Of a DNA stretch of 64,000 nt, positions 1 to 8,218 are shown one piece after another. The notes under the pieces are model-generated. The model did no database searches, was not told where the DNA came from, and was given only the letters and a program-made list of their open reading frames with translations. The stretch is from contig NZ_VDLV01000033.1 of NCBI RefSeq assembly GCF_013608025.1, positions 1-64,000 of the forward strand, given 5' to 3'. Position 1 is the first letter of the stretch, and every line of letters begins with the position of its first letter. The stretch is from Pseudomonas brassicacearum subsp. neoaurantiaca (GTDB lineage Bacteria; Pseudomonadota; Gammaproteobacteria; Pseudomonadales; Pseudomonadaceae). The position numbers and the translations under genes were made by a program.

Positions 1-47
1 AGCGGCATAAACACCGTAATCGGTGTCCGGGATTACTTGACCAGTTC

Positions 48-130
48 AGCTTGCTCGCGATGCCGGTCTGTCAGGCGACATCTCTGTTGAATGTCAGGTC
101 GCCATCGCGAGCAAGCTCGCTCCCACAGGG
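48..130. repeat. REPIN, family A, left half degraded
   Basis: The right half is the family-A palindrome (GCGAGCAAGCTCGC core followed by TCCCACAGGG). The left half keeps only GCTTGCTCGCGAT and lacks the CTGTGGGAG arm, so one end of this inverted pair has decayed. It lies in the gap left of cmoB. No gene is visible in bases 1-150. Confidence 0.8.
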
Positions 131-150
131 GGTTGTGGTGCTTGGACTGG

Positions 151-1107
151 TTATTTACGCGCCACAATCACCGCCCGCATCGGCGCCGGCAGGCCTTCGA
201 TGGTTTTGCCGTGGTCGGCGGGGTCGAGGAAATCGCTCAGCGACTGATACTTCATCCACTCGGTGCTGCGCTGTTCCTCCACGGTCGTCAGGCTCACGTC
301 CACGCAGCGCACATCGCTGAACCCGGCGCGGCGCAGCCAGCGTTCCAAGGCTGGCACCGAAGGCAGGAACCACACGTTGCGCATCTGCGCGTAGCGGTCC
401 TCCGGCACCAGCACCTGATGTTCGTCACCCTCGATCACCAGGGTTTCCAGCACCAGTTCACCGCCCTTGACCAGGCAATCTTTCAAGGCAAGCAAATGCT
501 CGATCGGCGAGCGGCGATGGTAGAACACGCCCATGGAGAACACCGTGTCGAAGCCTTCGAGCTCCGGCGGCAGGGCTTCGAAGGGGAACGGCAGGTGCCA
601 GGCGTTGGGCTGGGACAGGTAGCGCTGCACCGCCTGAAACTGGCAGAAAAACAGCCAGTTGGGGTCGACGCCGATCACCGTGTCCGCGCCGGCACCGAGC
701 ATGCGCCACATGTAGTAGCCATTGCCGCAGCCGACATCGAGGATGCGCTTGCCCTTGAGATCGAGATGCGGTGCGACGCGCGACCATTTCCAGTCCGAGC
801 GCCATTCGGTGTCGACGTGTACGCCAAACAGATCGAACGGGCCTTTGCGCCAAGGCGACAAGCCCATCAGCGCGGTACGCATCTGGGCGCGAGTTTCGTC
901 AGAGCAATCGACATCCAATGTCAGCCCGTTCAGCAGATCCACGGTGGTGGGCTGCAAGACAGGCAGCGCATCGAGCGCGCTTTGCCAACGCTCCAGATCG
1001 CCGTGGCCCTTTTCCATCTTGGCGTCCAGCTGCGCCTGCAGCGTCGTGGCCCAATCGGCCAGGGGCGTGCCGGCCAGATGGCGGGCGAGGGGAGACAGAT
1101 CAATCAT
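151..1107 (-). CDS. cmoB: tRNA U34 carboxymethyltransferase CmoB
   Basis: CmoB transfers the carboxymethyl group from carboxy-S-adenosylmethionine to 5-hydroxyuridine at the tRNA wobble position, giving cmo5U, which widens decoding of NNU/NNA/NNG/NNC boxes. The 318-residue protein has the family length and a class I methyltransferase SAM-binding loop at residues 122-131 (RILDVGCGNG), followed by YYMWRM. Its ATG overlaps the cmoA stop by 4 nt (ATGA), so the two genes are translationally coupled and act in succession. Recognition is by overall sequence character and the cmoA neighbour; confidence is high. Confidence 0.96.
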   Translation of the reverse strand: MIDLSPLARHLAGTPLADWATTLQAQLDAKMEKGHGDLERWQSALDALPVLQPTTVDLLNGLTLDVDCSDETRAQMRTALMGLSPWRKGPFDLFGVHVDTEWRSDWKWSRVAPHLDLKGKRILDVGCGNGYYMWRMLGAGADTVIGVDPNWLFFCQFQAVQRYLSQPNAWHLPFPFEALPPELEGFDTVFSMGVFYHRRSPIEHLLALKDCLVKGGELVLETLVIEGDEHQVLVPEDRYAQMRNVWFLPSVPALERWLRRAGFSDVRCVDVSLTTVEEQRSTEWMKYQSLSDFLDPADHGKTIEGLPAPMRAVIVARK

Positions 1108-1847
1108 GGCAAGGCAATCAACGAGGCGAAGTTAAGACACTGGAACCACGGCACGACTTTCGAGAACCCGGCCGCCAGCAGGCGCTCGCGGTGTTCTTCG
1201 AGGCTGTCGGGCTTCATGACATTTTCGATGGCACTGCGTTTCTGGGCAATTTCCAGTTCGCTGTAGCCGTTGGCGCGCTTGAACGCCACGTGCAGGTCGG
1301 TGAGCAGCGCGTGTTCCTCGGCATCGTTGAAGCGCAGCTTCTCCGAAAGGATCAGGGCGCCACCGGGCAGCAACGATTGGCGGATGCGGCTCAGCAGCGC
1401 GGTGCGCTGGTCCGGCGCGATGAATTGCAGGGTGAAGTTCAACGCCACGACCGAGGCCGGCTGGAATGCCAGGGCCAGGATGTCGCCCTCGATCACCTCT
1501 ACTGGCAGCAACTCCTGGAACATCGAGTCCTGGCCGTTGAGGTATTCCCGGCAACGCTCGACCATGGCCGCCGAGTTATCCACCGCGATCACCCGGCAAC
1601 CGTCGGTGCGCACATGGCGGCGCAGGGCCTGGGTCACCGCGCCGAGGGACGATCCCAGGTCATAGAGCACGCTGTTGGGCTGGGCAAATTGCGCCGCGAG
1701 CACGCCGAGGTTCTCGACGATGGTCGGGTAACCCGGCACCGAACGCTTGATCATGTCCGGAAAGACGCGCACCACATCTTCGTTGAAGGCGAAGTCAGGC
1801 ACTTGGGCCAAGGGTTGGGCGAACAGGCGATCGGGTTCTTTGCTCAC
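1104..1847 (-). CDS. cmoA: carboxy-S-adenosylmethionine synthase CmoA
   Basis: CmoA makes carboxy-SAM from SAM and prephenate, the donor used by CmoB. The 247-residue product carries a Rossmann SAM-binding loop around residues 61-72 (LYDLGSSLGAVT), typical of the family. The start chosen is a GTG at 1847 giving MSKEPDRLFA, which fits the family N-terminus. It is the upstream gene of the cmoA-cmoB pair; the 102-nt gap to the upstream I42-family gene on the same strand may hold its promoter, but no strong -35/-10 pair is evident. Confidence 0.96.
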   Translation of the reverse strand: MSKEPDRLFAQPLAQVPDFAFNEDVVRVFPDMIKRSVPGYPTIVENLGVLAAQFAQPNSVLYDLGSSLGAVTQALRRHVRTDGCRVIAVDNSAAMVERCREYLNGQDSMFQELLPVEVIEGDILALAFQPASVVALNFTLQFIAPDQRTALLSRIRQSLLPGGALILSEKLRFNDAEEHALLTDLHVAFKRANGYSELEIAQKRSAIENVMKPDSLEEHRERLLAAGFSKVVPWFQCLNFASLIALP

Positions 1848-1949
1848 GGCGGTTCCAGCGGCTGGGGCGAAAAGGCCGGCATTTTAACCAGAAAATCATC
1901 GGTTCTGTGCGGCTTTCAAATGGACATTCGCCTATCAGCCAACCCCAGC

Positions 1950-2342
1950 TCAATTCACCGAAATGGCGCAATCAAAGGTTTCCACGGGCGGCACTTCCGG
2001 TGCCCACGGCTGTTGATAAGTCAGGCGCAAGCGCCCGGTGCCACCCGCGAACGCCTGGAAACGCCAGGTCGATACCCCTGCGGCGCCGACCACGCCAGCG
2101 TCTTCGGGGTTGCGATAGACCTCCGGGCCAAGGCCTTTCAGAACGCCGCCGGCCGAGTCCTGGATGCTCCAGCGATAGCCGGTGGTGGGGTTGCTCGGCA
2201 GGCTCAGGATCAGGTTCTGCCCGCTATTGAGTCGCACAGGGCACTGACTCTGCTTTTCCAGCGTCACGTTTTGTTTCGGCTGTGTGGCGCAGGCGCTCAG
2301 CAGGGCGAGGCTGACTGGGACGAGCAGGCGGGTGATGGACAT
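1950..2342 (-). CDS. chagasin-like (I42 family) protease inhibitor lipoprotein
   Basis: A 130-residue secreted protein with a lipoprotein signal (lipobox LLSAC, Cys18) and the I42/chagasin loop motif NPTTGY at residues 51-56. In this family that loop inserts into the active site of papain-like cysteine proteases. I chose the ATG at 2342 (MSITRLLV) because GGAG sits 5 nt upstream; an in-frame GTG at 2360 has no good ribosome site. The other I42 loop residues, around AGGTG and PWAP, are also present. The physiological target in Pseudomonas is unknown to me. The gene stands alone between lon and cmoA, all on one strand. Confidence 0.85.
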   Translation of the reverse strand: MSITRLLVPVSLALLSACATQPKQNVTLEKQSQCPVRLNSGQNLILSLPSNPTTGYRWSIQDSAGGVLKGLGPEVYRNPEDAGVVGAAGVSTWRFQAFAGGTGRLRLTYQQPWAPEVPPVETFDCAISVN

Positions 2343-2430
2343 AAGGACTCCGGCATTCACGACGAACGGCGAGCATAACCGAAGATGCTACCAGGTGTGT
2401 CAGGTGGGCATGTGTTGTTGCTGATGCCGC

Positions 2431-2523
2431 CATCGCGAGCAAGCTCGCTCCCACAGTGGATTAGTGGTGTTCACAGCATTTGTGATCCACACCAAACCCT
2501 GTGGGAGCGAGCTTGCTCGCGAT
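2431..2523. repeat. REPIN, family A
   Basis: Two inverted family-A palindromes (ATCGCGAGCAAGCTCGC...CCACAG and CTGTGGGAG...GCTTGCTCGCGAT) about 45 nt apart form a long imperfect hairpin just downstream of lon. Confidence 0.9.
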
Positions 2524-2550
2524 GAGGCCGGTACAGCCGCTAGAGAAACA

Positions 2551-4965
2551 TCAGAACAACACTTTCGCCACATCCGCAAACCGCTTGGCGAAATGCACCG
2601 TGACGCCTTCCTTCAGATAGTCCGGCAGTTCTTCGAAGTTGCCCCGGTTGGCTTCCGGCAGGATCAGTTCATTGATCTTCTGCCGACGCGCCGCGATGAC
2701 CTTCTCGCGTACGCCGCCAATCGGTAGCACGTGCCCGGTCAAAGTCAATTCGCCAGTCATGGCCACGCCTTTCTTCGGTGGCTGGTTGCGCGCCAGGGAC
2801 AGCAGGGCGCTGGCCATGGTAACGCCGGCACTCGGCCCGTCCTTCGGCGTGGCGCCTTCCGGTACGTGCAGGTGGACAAAGGCCTCGTCGAAGAACTTTG
2901 GATCACCGCCGAACTGCTTCAGGTGCGAGCTGACGTAGCTGTGGGCAATTTCCGCCGACTCCTTCATCACCTCGCCCAGTTGCCCGGTCAGCTTGAATCC
3001 GCGATTGAGCGTGTGGATGCGCGTTGCTTCGATCGGCAAGGTGGCGCCGCCCATGCTGGTCCAGGCCAGGCCGGTAATCACCCCGACGCCGGACAGCACC
3101 TGCTCGTTGCGGAACACCGGTTTGCCCAGGGAGGCCTCGAGGTCCTTCGGCCCAAGCTTGATCACCGCTTTTGGCTCCTCGATCAGCTTCATCACCGCCT
3201 TGCGCACCAGTTTGCCCAGTTGTTTTTCCAACTGGCGCACACCAGCTTCACGGGCGTAGCCGTCAATCAGCGCCTTGAGGGCGCTGTCGTTGATGCTCAG
3301 GCTGCCCTTGGACACGCCAGCCTTGGCCAATTGCTTGGGCCACAGATGGCGCTTGGCGATGGCGACCTTTTCTTCGGTGATATAGCCCGACAGGCGAATC
3401 ACTTCCATGCGGTCCAGCAGCGGGCCGGGAATCGAGTCCAAGGTGTTGGCGGTGCACACGAAGAGCACTTTGGACAGGTCCAGGCGCATGTCCAGGTAAT
3501 GGTCGAGAAATTCGACGTTCTGCTCGGGATCGAGGGTTTCCAGCAGCGCGGACGCCGGGTCGCCCTGGTAGCTCTGGCCCATCTTGTCGATTTCGTCGAG
3601 CATGATCACCGGGTTCATCACTTCGACGTCCTTGAGCGCCTGCACCAGTTTGCCCGGCTGGGCCCCGATGTAGGTGCGCCGATGGCCCTTGATCTCGGCT
3701 TCGTCGCGCATGCCGCCGACACTGAAACGATAGAAGGGACGCCCGAGGGATTCGGCGATCGATTTGCCCACGCTGGTCTTGCCCACGCCCGGCGGGCCTA
3801 CCAGCAAGACGATGGAGCCGCTGATCTCGCCTTTATAGGCGCCCACGGCGAGGAATTCGAGGATGCGGTCCTTGATGTCGTCCAGGCCGGCGTGATGCTG
3901 GTCGAGTACCTTGCGGGCATGCTTGAGGTCGAGCTTGTCCTGGCCGTACACGCCCCACGGCACCGACGTCGCCCAATCCAGGTAATTGCGCGTGACGGCG
4001 TATTCCGGTGAACCGGTCTCCAGGATCGAGAGCTTGTTCATTTCCTCTTCGATGCGCTTCTGGGCCTGGGCGGGCAGGACCTTGCCTTCCAGGCGCTGCT
4101 CGAATTGTTCGAGATCGGCGCTGCGGTCGTCCTTGGTCAGTCCCAGCTCCTGCTGGATGACCTTAAGCTGTTCCTTGAGGAAGAATTGGCGCTGATGTTC
4201 GCCGATCTTGCTGTTGACCTCGGCGGAAATCTCTTTTTGCAGCCGCGCGACTTCGACTTCCTTGCGCAGCATCGGCAGGACTTTCTCCATGCGCTTGAGC
4301 ATCGGCACGCAATCGAGGACTTCCTGCAATTCGCTGCCGGTGGCAGAGGTGAGTGCGGCGGCGAAATCTGTCAGGGGCGATGGGTCATTGGGGCTGAAGC
4401 GGTTGAGGTAGTTCTTCAATTCTTCGCTGTACAGCGGATTGAGCGGCAGCAATTCCTTGATCGCATTGATCAACGCCATGCCATAGGCCTTGACCTCATC
4501 GGTCGGCTCGCTGGGCTGATGCGGATACTCGACCTCCACCAGGTACGGCGGGCGATGATGCTTGAGCCAGGTGCGGATGCGTACGCGGGTCAGGCCCTGG
4601 GCGACGAACTGCAATTTGCCGGCTTCACGGCTGGCGTGGTGGACCTTAACCAGCGTGCCGTAGAGCGGCAGTTTCGAGGTGTCGAAATGACGCGGGTCTT
4701 CCTGCGGGCTGTCCATGAAGAACAGCGCGAGGGAATGATGCTCGGACTTGGCTACCAATTCCAGGGTTTCGGCCCACGGCTCTTCGTTGACGATGACCGG
4801 CAGCACCTGGGCCGGGAAGAACGGACGATTGTGGATTGGAATGATGTAGACCTTGTCCGGCAGGTTCTGGCCAGGCAAGGCCAGGCCGGTGCCGGAGGAA
4901 GTGTGTTCGATGTGCTCGGATTCAGCGTATTCGTTGGTGGCTTCAGTAGAGTGCTGGTCGCTCAT
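2551..4965 (-). CDS. lon: ATP-dependent protease Lon (endopeptidase La)
   Basis: Lon is a cytoplasmic AAA+ serine protease that unfolds and degrades damaged or regulatory proteins. The 804-residue protein has an N-terminal substrate domain, Walker A GPPGVGKT at residues 390-397, Walker B VIMLDEID, and a C-terminal peptidase domain with the Ser/Lys dyad Ser712 (DGPSAG) and Lys755 (GGVREK). The ATG at 4965 (MSDQHSTEA) is preceded by AGGTG; an upstream TTG at 4980 is unlikely. A sigma-32-type promoter lies 34-59 nt upstream. Pseudomonads usually carry more than one Lon; this may be the accessory, heat-shock-linked paralogue (AsrA-type) rather than the lon beside clpX. Confidence 0.95.
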   Translation of the reverse strand: MSDQHSTEATNEYAESEHIEHTSSGTGLALPGQNLPDKVYIIPIHNRPFFPAQVLPVIVNEEPWAETLELVAKSEHHSLALFFMDSPQEDPRHFDTSKLPLYGTLVKVHHASREAGKLQFVAQGLTRVRIRTWLKHHRPPYLVEVEYPHQPSEPTDEVKAYGMALINAIKELLPLNPLYSEELKNYLNRFSPNDPSPLTDFAAALTSATGSELQEVLDCVPMLKRMEKVLPMLRKEVEVARLQKEISAEVNSKIGEHQRQFFLKEQLKVIQQELGLTKDDRSADLEQFEQRLEGKVLPAQAQKRIEEEMNKLSILETGSPEYAVTRNYLDWATSVPWGVYGQDKLDLKHARKVLDQHHAGLDDIKDRILEFLAVGAYKGEISGSIVLLVGPPGVGKTSVGKSIAESLGRPFYRFSVGGMRDEAEIKGHRRTYIGAQPGKLVQALKDVEVMNPVIMLDEIDKMGQSYQGDPASALLETLDPEQNVEFLDHYLDMRLDLSKVLFVCTANTLDSIPGPLLDRMEVIRLSGYITEEKVAIAKRHLWPKQLAKAGVSKGSLSINDSALKALIDGYAREAGVRQLEKQLGKLVRKAVMKLIEEPKAVIKLGPKDLEASLGKPVFRNEQVLSGVGVITGLAWTSMGGATLPIEATRIHTLNRGFKLTGQLGEVMKESAEIAHSYVSSHLKQFGGDPKFFDEAFVHLHVPEGATPKDGPSAGVTMASALLSLARNQPPKKGVAMTGELTLTGHVLPIGGVREKVIAARRQKINELILPEANRGNFEELPDYLKEGVTVHFAKRFADVAKVLF

Positions 4966-4998
4966 GGGGCACCTGCGCAATGGGGTATGGGGTCTTAG

Positions 4999-5024
4999 AT
5001 GGGGCAGGTGGGGGGTGGTTTCAA
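4999..5024 (-). promoter_or_regulatory. sigma-32 (heat-shock) promoter of lon
   Basis: On the minus strand the region reads TTGAAA, 14 nt, CCCCATCTA. This matches the RpoH consensus (CTTGAAA, 13-15 nt, CCCCATnT) nearly perfectly and would start transcription roughly 25 nt before the lon ATG. Confidence 0.7.
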
Positions 5025-5069
5025 TGGGGGGCGATTGTTAACGGCTATTTCATTGGAGGGCGTTGGCCC

Positions 5070-5197
5070 GTAGGAGCTGCCGAGCGAAGCGAGGCTGCGA
5101 TCTTTTCCCTGACGCTTGAATTTCAAGCGGAAGATCAAAAGATCAAAAGATCAAAAGATCAAAAGATCAAAAGATCGCAGCCTGCGGCAGCTCCTAC
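5070..5197. repeat. REPIN, family C (GTAGGAGCTG type)
   Basis: Inverted arms GTAGGAGCTGC...GCTGCGATCTTTT and AAAAGATCGCAGC...GCAGCTCCTAC enclose a central spacer that contains the octamer tandem array. It lies between the divergently distant lon promoter and the end of the MFS gene. Confidence 0.85.
5133..5172. repeat. five tandem copies of an 8-bp unit
   Basis: The octamer GATCAAAA occurs five times without a mismatch, then runs into GATCGCAG of the REPIN arm. It looks like slippage expansion of the sequence beside the arm. Confidence 0.95.
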
Positions 5198-5206
5198 AGA
5201 GGCGCG

Positions 5207-6520
5207 TCAGGCGACCCGGTTCAAGTCGTTGTGACGCGTTTCCTTCAGGCACATCACCGCGATCACGCTGAGCACGGCGGCTGCGGAAACGTACCCGCCG
5301 ACGTAGCTCAGGCCACCCATCGCCACCAGCTTCTGGGCGAAGAACGGCGCCGCCGAAGCGCCGACGATTCCGCCCAGGTTGTAGGCTGCCGACGCACCGG
5401 TGTAGCGCACGTGCGTAGGAAACAGCTCCGGCAGCAACGCGCCCATCGGGGCGAAGGTCACGCCCATCAGGAACAGCTCGATGCACAGGAACAGCGCCAC
5501 GCTTCCCGTTGATCCTTGGGTCAGCAATGGCTCCATGAGAAAGCCCGATGCAACCGCCAGCAGTCCGCCGCCGATTAACACCGGCTTGCGCCCAAACCGG
5601 TCGCTGGCCCAGGCCGACAGTGGTGTCGCGGCGGCCATGAACAACACCGCAAAGCACAGCAGGCCAAGGAACGTCTCGCGACTGTAGCCCAGGCTCGCTA
5701 CGCCATAGCTCAGGGAAAACACCGTGGAAATATAGAACAGGGCGTAACACACCACCATCGCGGCCGCGCCAAGCAATGTGGGCGCCCAGTACTGGCTGAA
5801 GAGCTCGACCAAGGGGATTTTCACCCGTTCCTGGCGGGCCATGGCACTGGCGAACACCGGCGTCTCGTGAAGCTTGAGGCGGACGTACAGGCCGACGATC
5901 ACCAGTACGGCGCTGAGCAGGAACGGAATCCGCCAGCCCCAGGAACGGAATTGCTCGTCATCCAGCGTCATGGCCAAGGTCAAGAACAACCCGTTCGCCG
6001 CCAGGAAGCCGATGGAGGGGCCCAACTGGGGAAACATGCCGAACCAGGCGCGCTTGCCTTTGGGCGCGTTCTCGGTGGCCAGCAAGGCCGCGCCGCCCCA
6101 TTCGCCGCCAAGCCCCAGCCCTTGGCCGAAACGCAGCAGGCACAGAAGGATGGGGGCCCAGGCGCCGATGCTGGCGTAGCCGGGAAGCACACCGATGAGG
6201 GTTGTACAGACACCCATCAGCAGCAGCGATGCCACCAGTGTCGATTTGCGCCCGATGCGGTCGCCGAAATGGCCGAACAGCGCCGAGCCCAGCGGACGGG
6301 CAAGGAAGGCGATGCCGAAGGTCAGGAAGGACGACAGCATCTGCGCCGTGCCTGATGTCTGCGGAAAGAACACCGGCCCGATCACCAGGGCGGCGGCGGT
6401 GGCGTAGACGTAAAAATCGTAGAACTCGATGGCGGTGCCGATGAAGCTCGCGGTCGCCACGCGGCTGGCCGAATTGGTCGGCTGGACAGGCACGGCGTCG
6501 TTGCAGGTGGTGGTTGTCAT
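5207..6520 (-). CDS. MFS transporter, metabolite:H+ symporter (MHS) family
   Basis: A 437-residue, 12-helix inner-membrane carrier. The first cytoplasmic loop has the MHS-type motif RPLGSALFGHFGDRIGRK, and a second copy of the motif (SDRFGRKP) lies between helices 8 and 9, as in shikimate, alpha-ketoglutarate and proline/betaine symporters (ShiA/KgtP/ProP relatives). The N-terminus FIGTAIEFYDFYVY is also characteristic. I prefer the ATG at 6520 (MTTTTCNDA), with AGGG 8 nt upstream, over the ATG at 6541. The substrate cannot be told from sequence; a dicarboxylate or aromatic acid is a guess from the family. No catabolic gene is adjacent. Confidence 0.9.
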   Translation of the reverse strand: MTTTTCNDAVPVQPTNSASRVATASFIGTAIEFYDFYVYATAAALVIGPVFFPQTSGTAQMLSSFLTFGIAFLARPLGSALFGHFGDRIGRKSTLVASLLLMGVCTTLIGVLPGYASIGAWAPILLCLLRFGQGLGLGGEWGGAALLATENAPKGKRAWFGMFPQLGPSIGFLAANGLFLTLAMTLDDEQFRSWGWRIPFLLSAVLVIVGLYVRLKLHETPVFASAMARQERVKIPLVELFSQYWAPTLLGAAAMVVCYALFYISTVFSLSYGVASLGYSRETFLGLLCFAVLFMAAATPLSAWASDRFGRKPVLIGGGLLAVASGFLMEPLLTQGSTGSVALFLCIELFLMGVTFAPMGALLPELFPTHVRYTGASAAYNLGGIVGASAAPFFAQKLVAMGGLSYVGGYVSAAAVLSVIAVMCLKETRHNDLNRVA

Positions 6521-6787
6521 TCGGTTATCCCTGACAGTCATGTGCTCCGTTGGAGCGAATTATTATGGTCGAACACCCAGGGATGTGGGGTGGGCGCTGT
6601 CGCTGTTTCGGGTAGGAACAGTCGCAGGGCTGAAGCGGATAGTGCCGGTGAGCGGCCCGGAACCTTCCGGGTGCAGGGTAGGCACGGGGTTCGGGCGGGG
6701 CTGGGTAAGCGGATTGAGTATAAGAAGGAGGCTAACGAATCAACAAGTGAGTACGCACACAATATCAATGTTGACGGTGAGCTTTTT
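6521..6787. other. non-coding stretch upstream of the MFS gene
   Basis: About 270 nt with no convincing gene. It must hold the MFS promoter, but no clear -35/-10 pair was seen. The remaining part of the gap is a repeat element. Confidence 0.5.
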
Positions 6788-6933
6788 GTGGCGAGGGGAT
6801 TTATCCCCGCTGGACTGCGAAGCAGTCCCAAAAAGGTAAGCGGTGTTGTATCTGATGCACCGAGATGGCAGGTTTTGGGGCCGCTGCGCGACCCAGCGGG
6901 GCGGTGCGACGTTTCGCTAAATCCCCTCGCCAC
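6788..6933. repeat. REPIN, family B-II (GTGGCGAGGGGATTTA type)
   Basis: Inverted arms GTGGCGAGGGGATTTATCCC and the complementary end AAATCCCCTCGCCAC, 146 nt in all. The right arm carries the variant GCGGTGCGACGTTTCGCTAA, which is also present in the copy at 48568. Confidence 0.9.
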
Positions 6934-6964
6934 AACAGTGTTTTACCTTGAGCCTGTTGGGGGA

Positions 6965-8206
6965 TCAGGAAACAGCGGGCACCGTACTGTTATGCCACAC
7001 CAGCACCTGGCTGACGCGGTTGTCGACGGTTTCGATGATTTCCAGCCGATAGCGGCCAATCTTCAGGCACACCGGGCTTTCCGGGATGGTCTCCAACGCT
7101 TCGGTCACCAAACCGTTGAGGGTCTTGGGGCCATCGCAGGGCAAATGCCAGCCGAGGGTCTTGTTCAGTTCGCGGATCGATGCCGCGCCATCGATCATCA
7201 AGCGTCCATCGGGCTGGGGATGGACATGCGGGTTGTCGAGGCTGTGCTCGCTTTCGAACTCGCCGACGATTTCCTCGAGAATGTCCTCCAGGGTCACGAT
7301 GCCCAGCACCTCGCCATATTCGTCCACCACCATGCCCAGGCGCCGCTGCTGTTTGTGGAAGTTGAGCAACTGCAATTGCAGCGGTGTGCTTTCAGGCACG
7401 AAGTACGGCTCGTGGCAGGCGGCCAGCAGCGCCTCCTGGGTCAGGCTCGCATCCGCCAGCATATGACGGATCTGCCGGGTATTGAGCACCGCTTCGACCT
7501 GGTTGATGTCGCTGTGGAACACCGGCAGCCGGGTGCGCCGGTTCAGGCGCAACTGCTCAATGATCTCGCCGATGGGGTCGTCCAGGTTGATCCCGTCCAC
7601 CTCGCTGCGGGGCACGAGGATGTCGTTGACGGTGATGTTGTCCAGCGCATGGATGCCGGAAATCGGGTGTACGCGACCGTTGCCCTGCTCTTGTTCCTGT
7701 TCGGCGAGGGGTGTTGGGGATGGTTCATCGTCGCTTTGCTGGACGGCGCGGGCCTTGCGGGCAAGGGGGCGTAGCAGCAATTGGCTGAGGCCATTGAGCA
7801 GCCAGGCGGCGGGGTAGAGAATTTTCAGTGGTATGCCGAGCAACGTGTTGCCCAAGCCCAATACGGCATCGGGAAAACGGCTCGCCAAGGTGCGTGGCAG
7901 GTAATCGGCAAACACCAGCAGGGCCGCACTGGTGCCGAGCCAGGCCAGCCAGGGGCCGTTTTCCAGCCAGGTGAAGAGTGCCAGCAACGTGGCGATGACT
8001 ACGGCCAGGGTGCGGCAGAAGGTATTGCACAGGATCAGGCTGGCCAAGGGGAAGCTCAGGCGTGCCAGCGGTTTGTCATTGGCGCGCGAGGCCCGGCGTC
8101 GGGCCAGCAAGTATTGCTGGGCGGCTTCGATGGCCGTGAACAGGGCCGACCAGAGGATCAGTACGACCATTACTGCAAACATGGGCCCTACGGGCAGGCT
8201 CTCCAT
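6965..8206 (-). CDS. CNNM/CorC (HlyC/CorC) family membrane protein
   Basis: A 413-residue inner-membrane protein with an N-terminal DUF21/CNNM transmembrane domain (residues about 1-190, first helix in MFAVMVVLILWSALF), a pair of CBS domains (about 205-330, for example DILVPRSEVDGINLDD and VVDEYGEVLGIVTLEDILEEIVGE), and a C-terminal CorC_HlyC transporter-associated domain. Relatives are involved in Mg2+/Co2+ efflux or homeostasis, but the exact role of this one is inferred. It starts 12 nt after the stop of the ypjD-like gene, so the two are probably co-transcribed. Confidence 0.88.
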   Translation of the reverse strand: MESLPVGPMFAVMVVLILWSALFTAIEAAQQYLLARRRASRANDKPLARLSFPLASLILCNTFCRTLAVVIATLLALFTWLENGPWLAWLGTSAALLVFADYLPRTLASRFPDAVLGLGNTLLGIPLKILYPAAWLLNGLSQLLLRPLARKARAVQQSDDEPSPTPLAEQEQEQGNGRVHPISGIHALDNITVNDILVPRSEVDGINLDDPIGEIIEQLRLNRRTRLPVFHSDINQVEAVLNTRQIRHMLADASLTQEALLAACHEPYFVPESTPLQLQLLNFHKQQRRLGMVVDEYGEVLGIVTLEDILEEIVGEFESEHSLDNPHVHPQPDGRLMIDGAASIRELNKTLGWHLPCDGPKTLNGLVTEALETIPESPVCLKIGRYRLEIIETVDNRVSQVLVWHNSTVPAVS

Positions 8207-8218
8207 CAGACTCGTCCG

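Noticed and set aside
771..2378. A long plus-strand open frame of 535 codons over cmoA and the inhibitor gene
   Set aside because: It is antisense to well-recognised genes; high GC at third codon positions opens long frames on the other strand. Similar long antisense frames over lon, opgD, recJ, wspA, ppc and the dehydrogenases were set aside too.
5133..5172. The octamer array as replication iterons or a protein-binding array
   Set aside because: The units extend the REPIN spacer without any flanking rep or partition gene; slippage is simpler.
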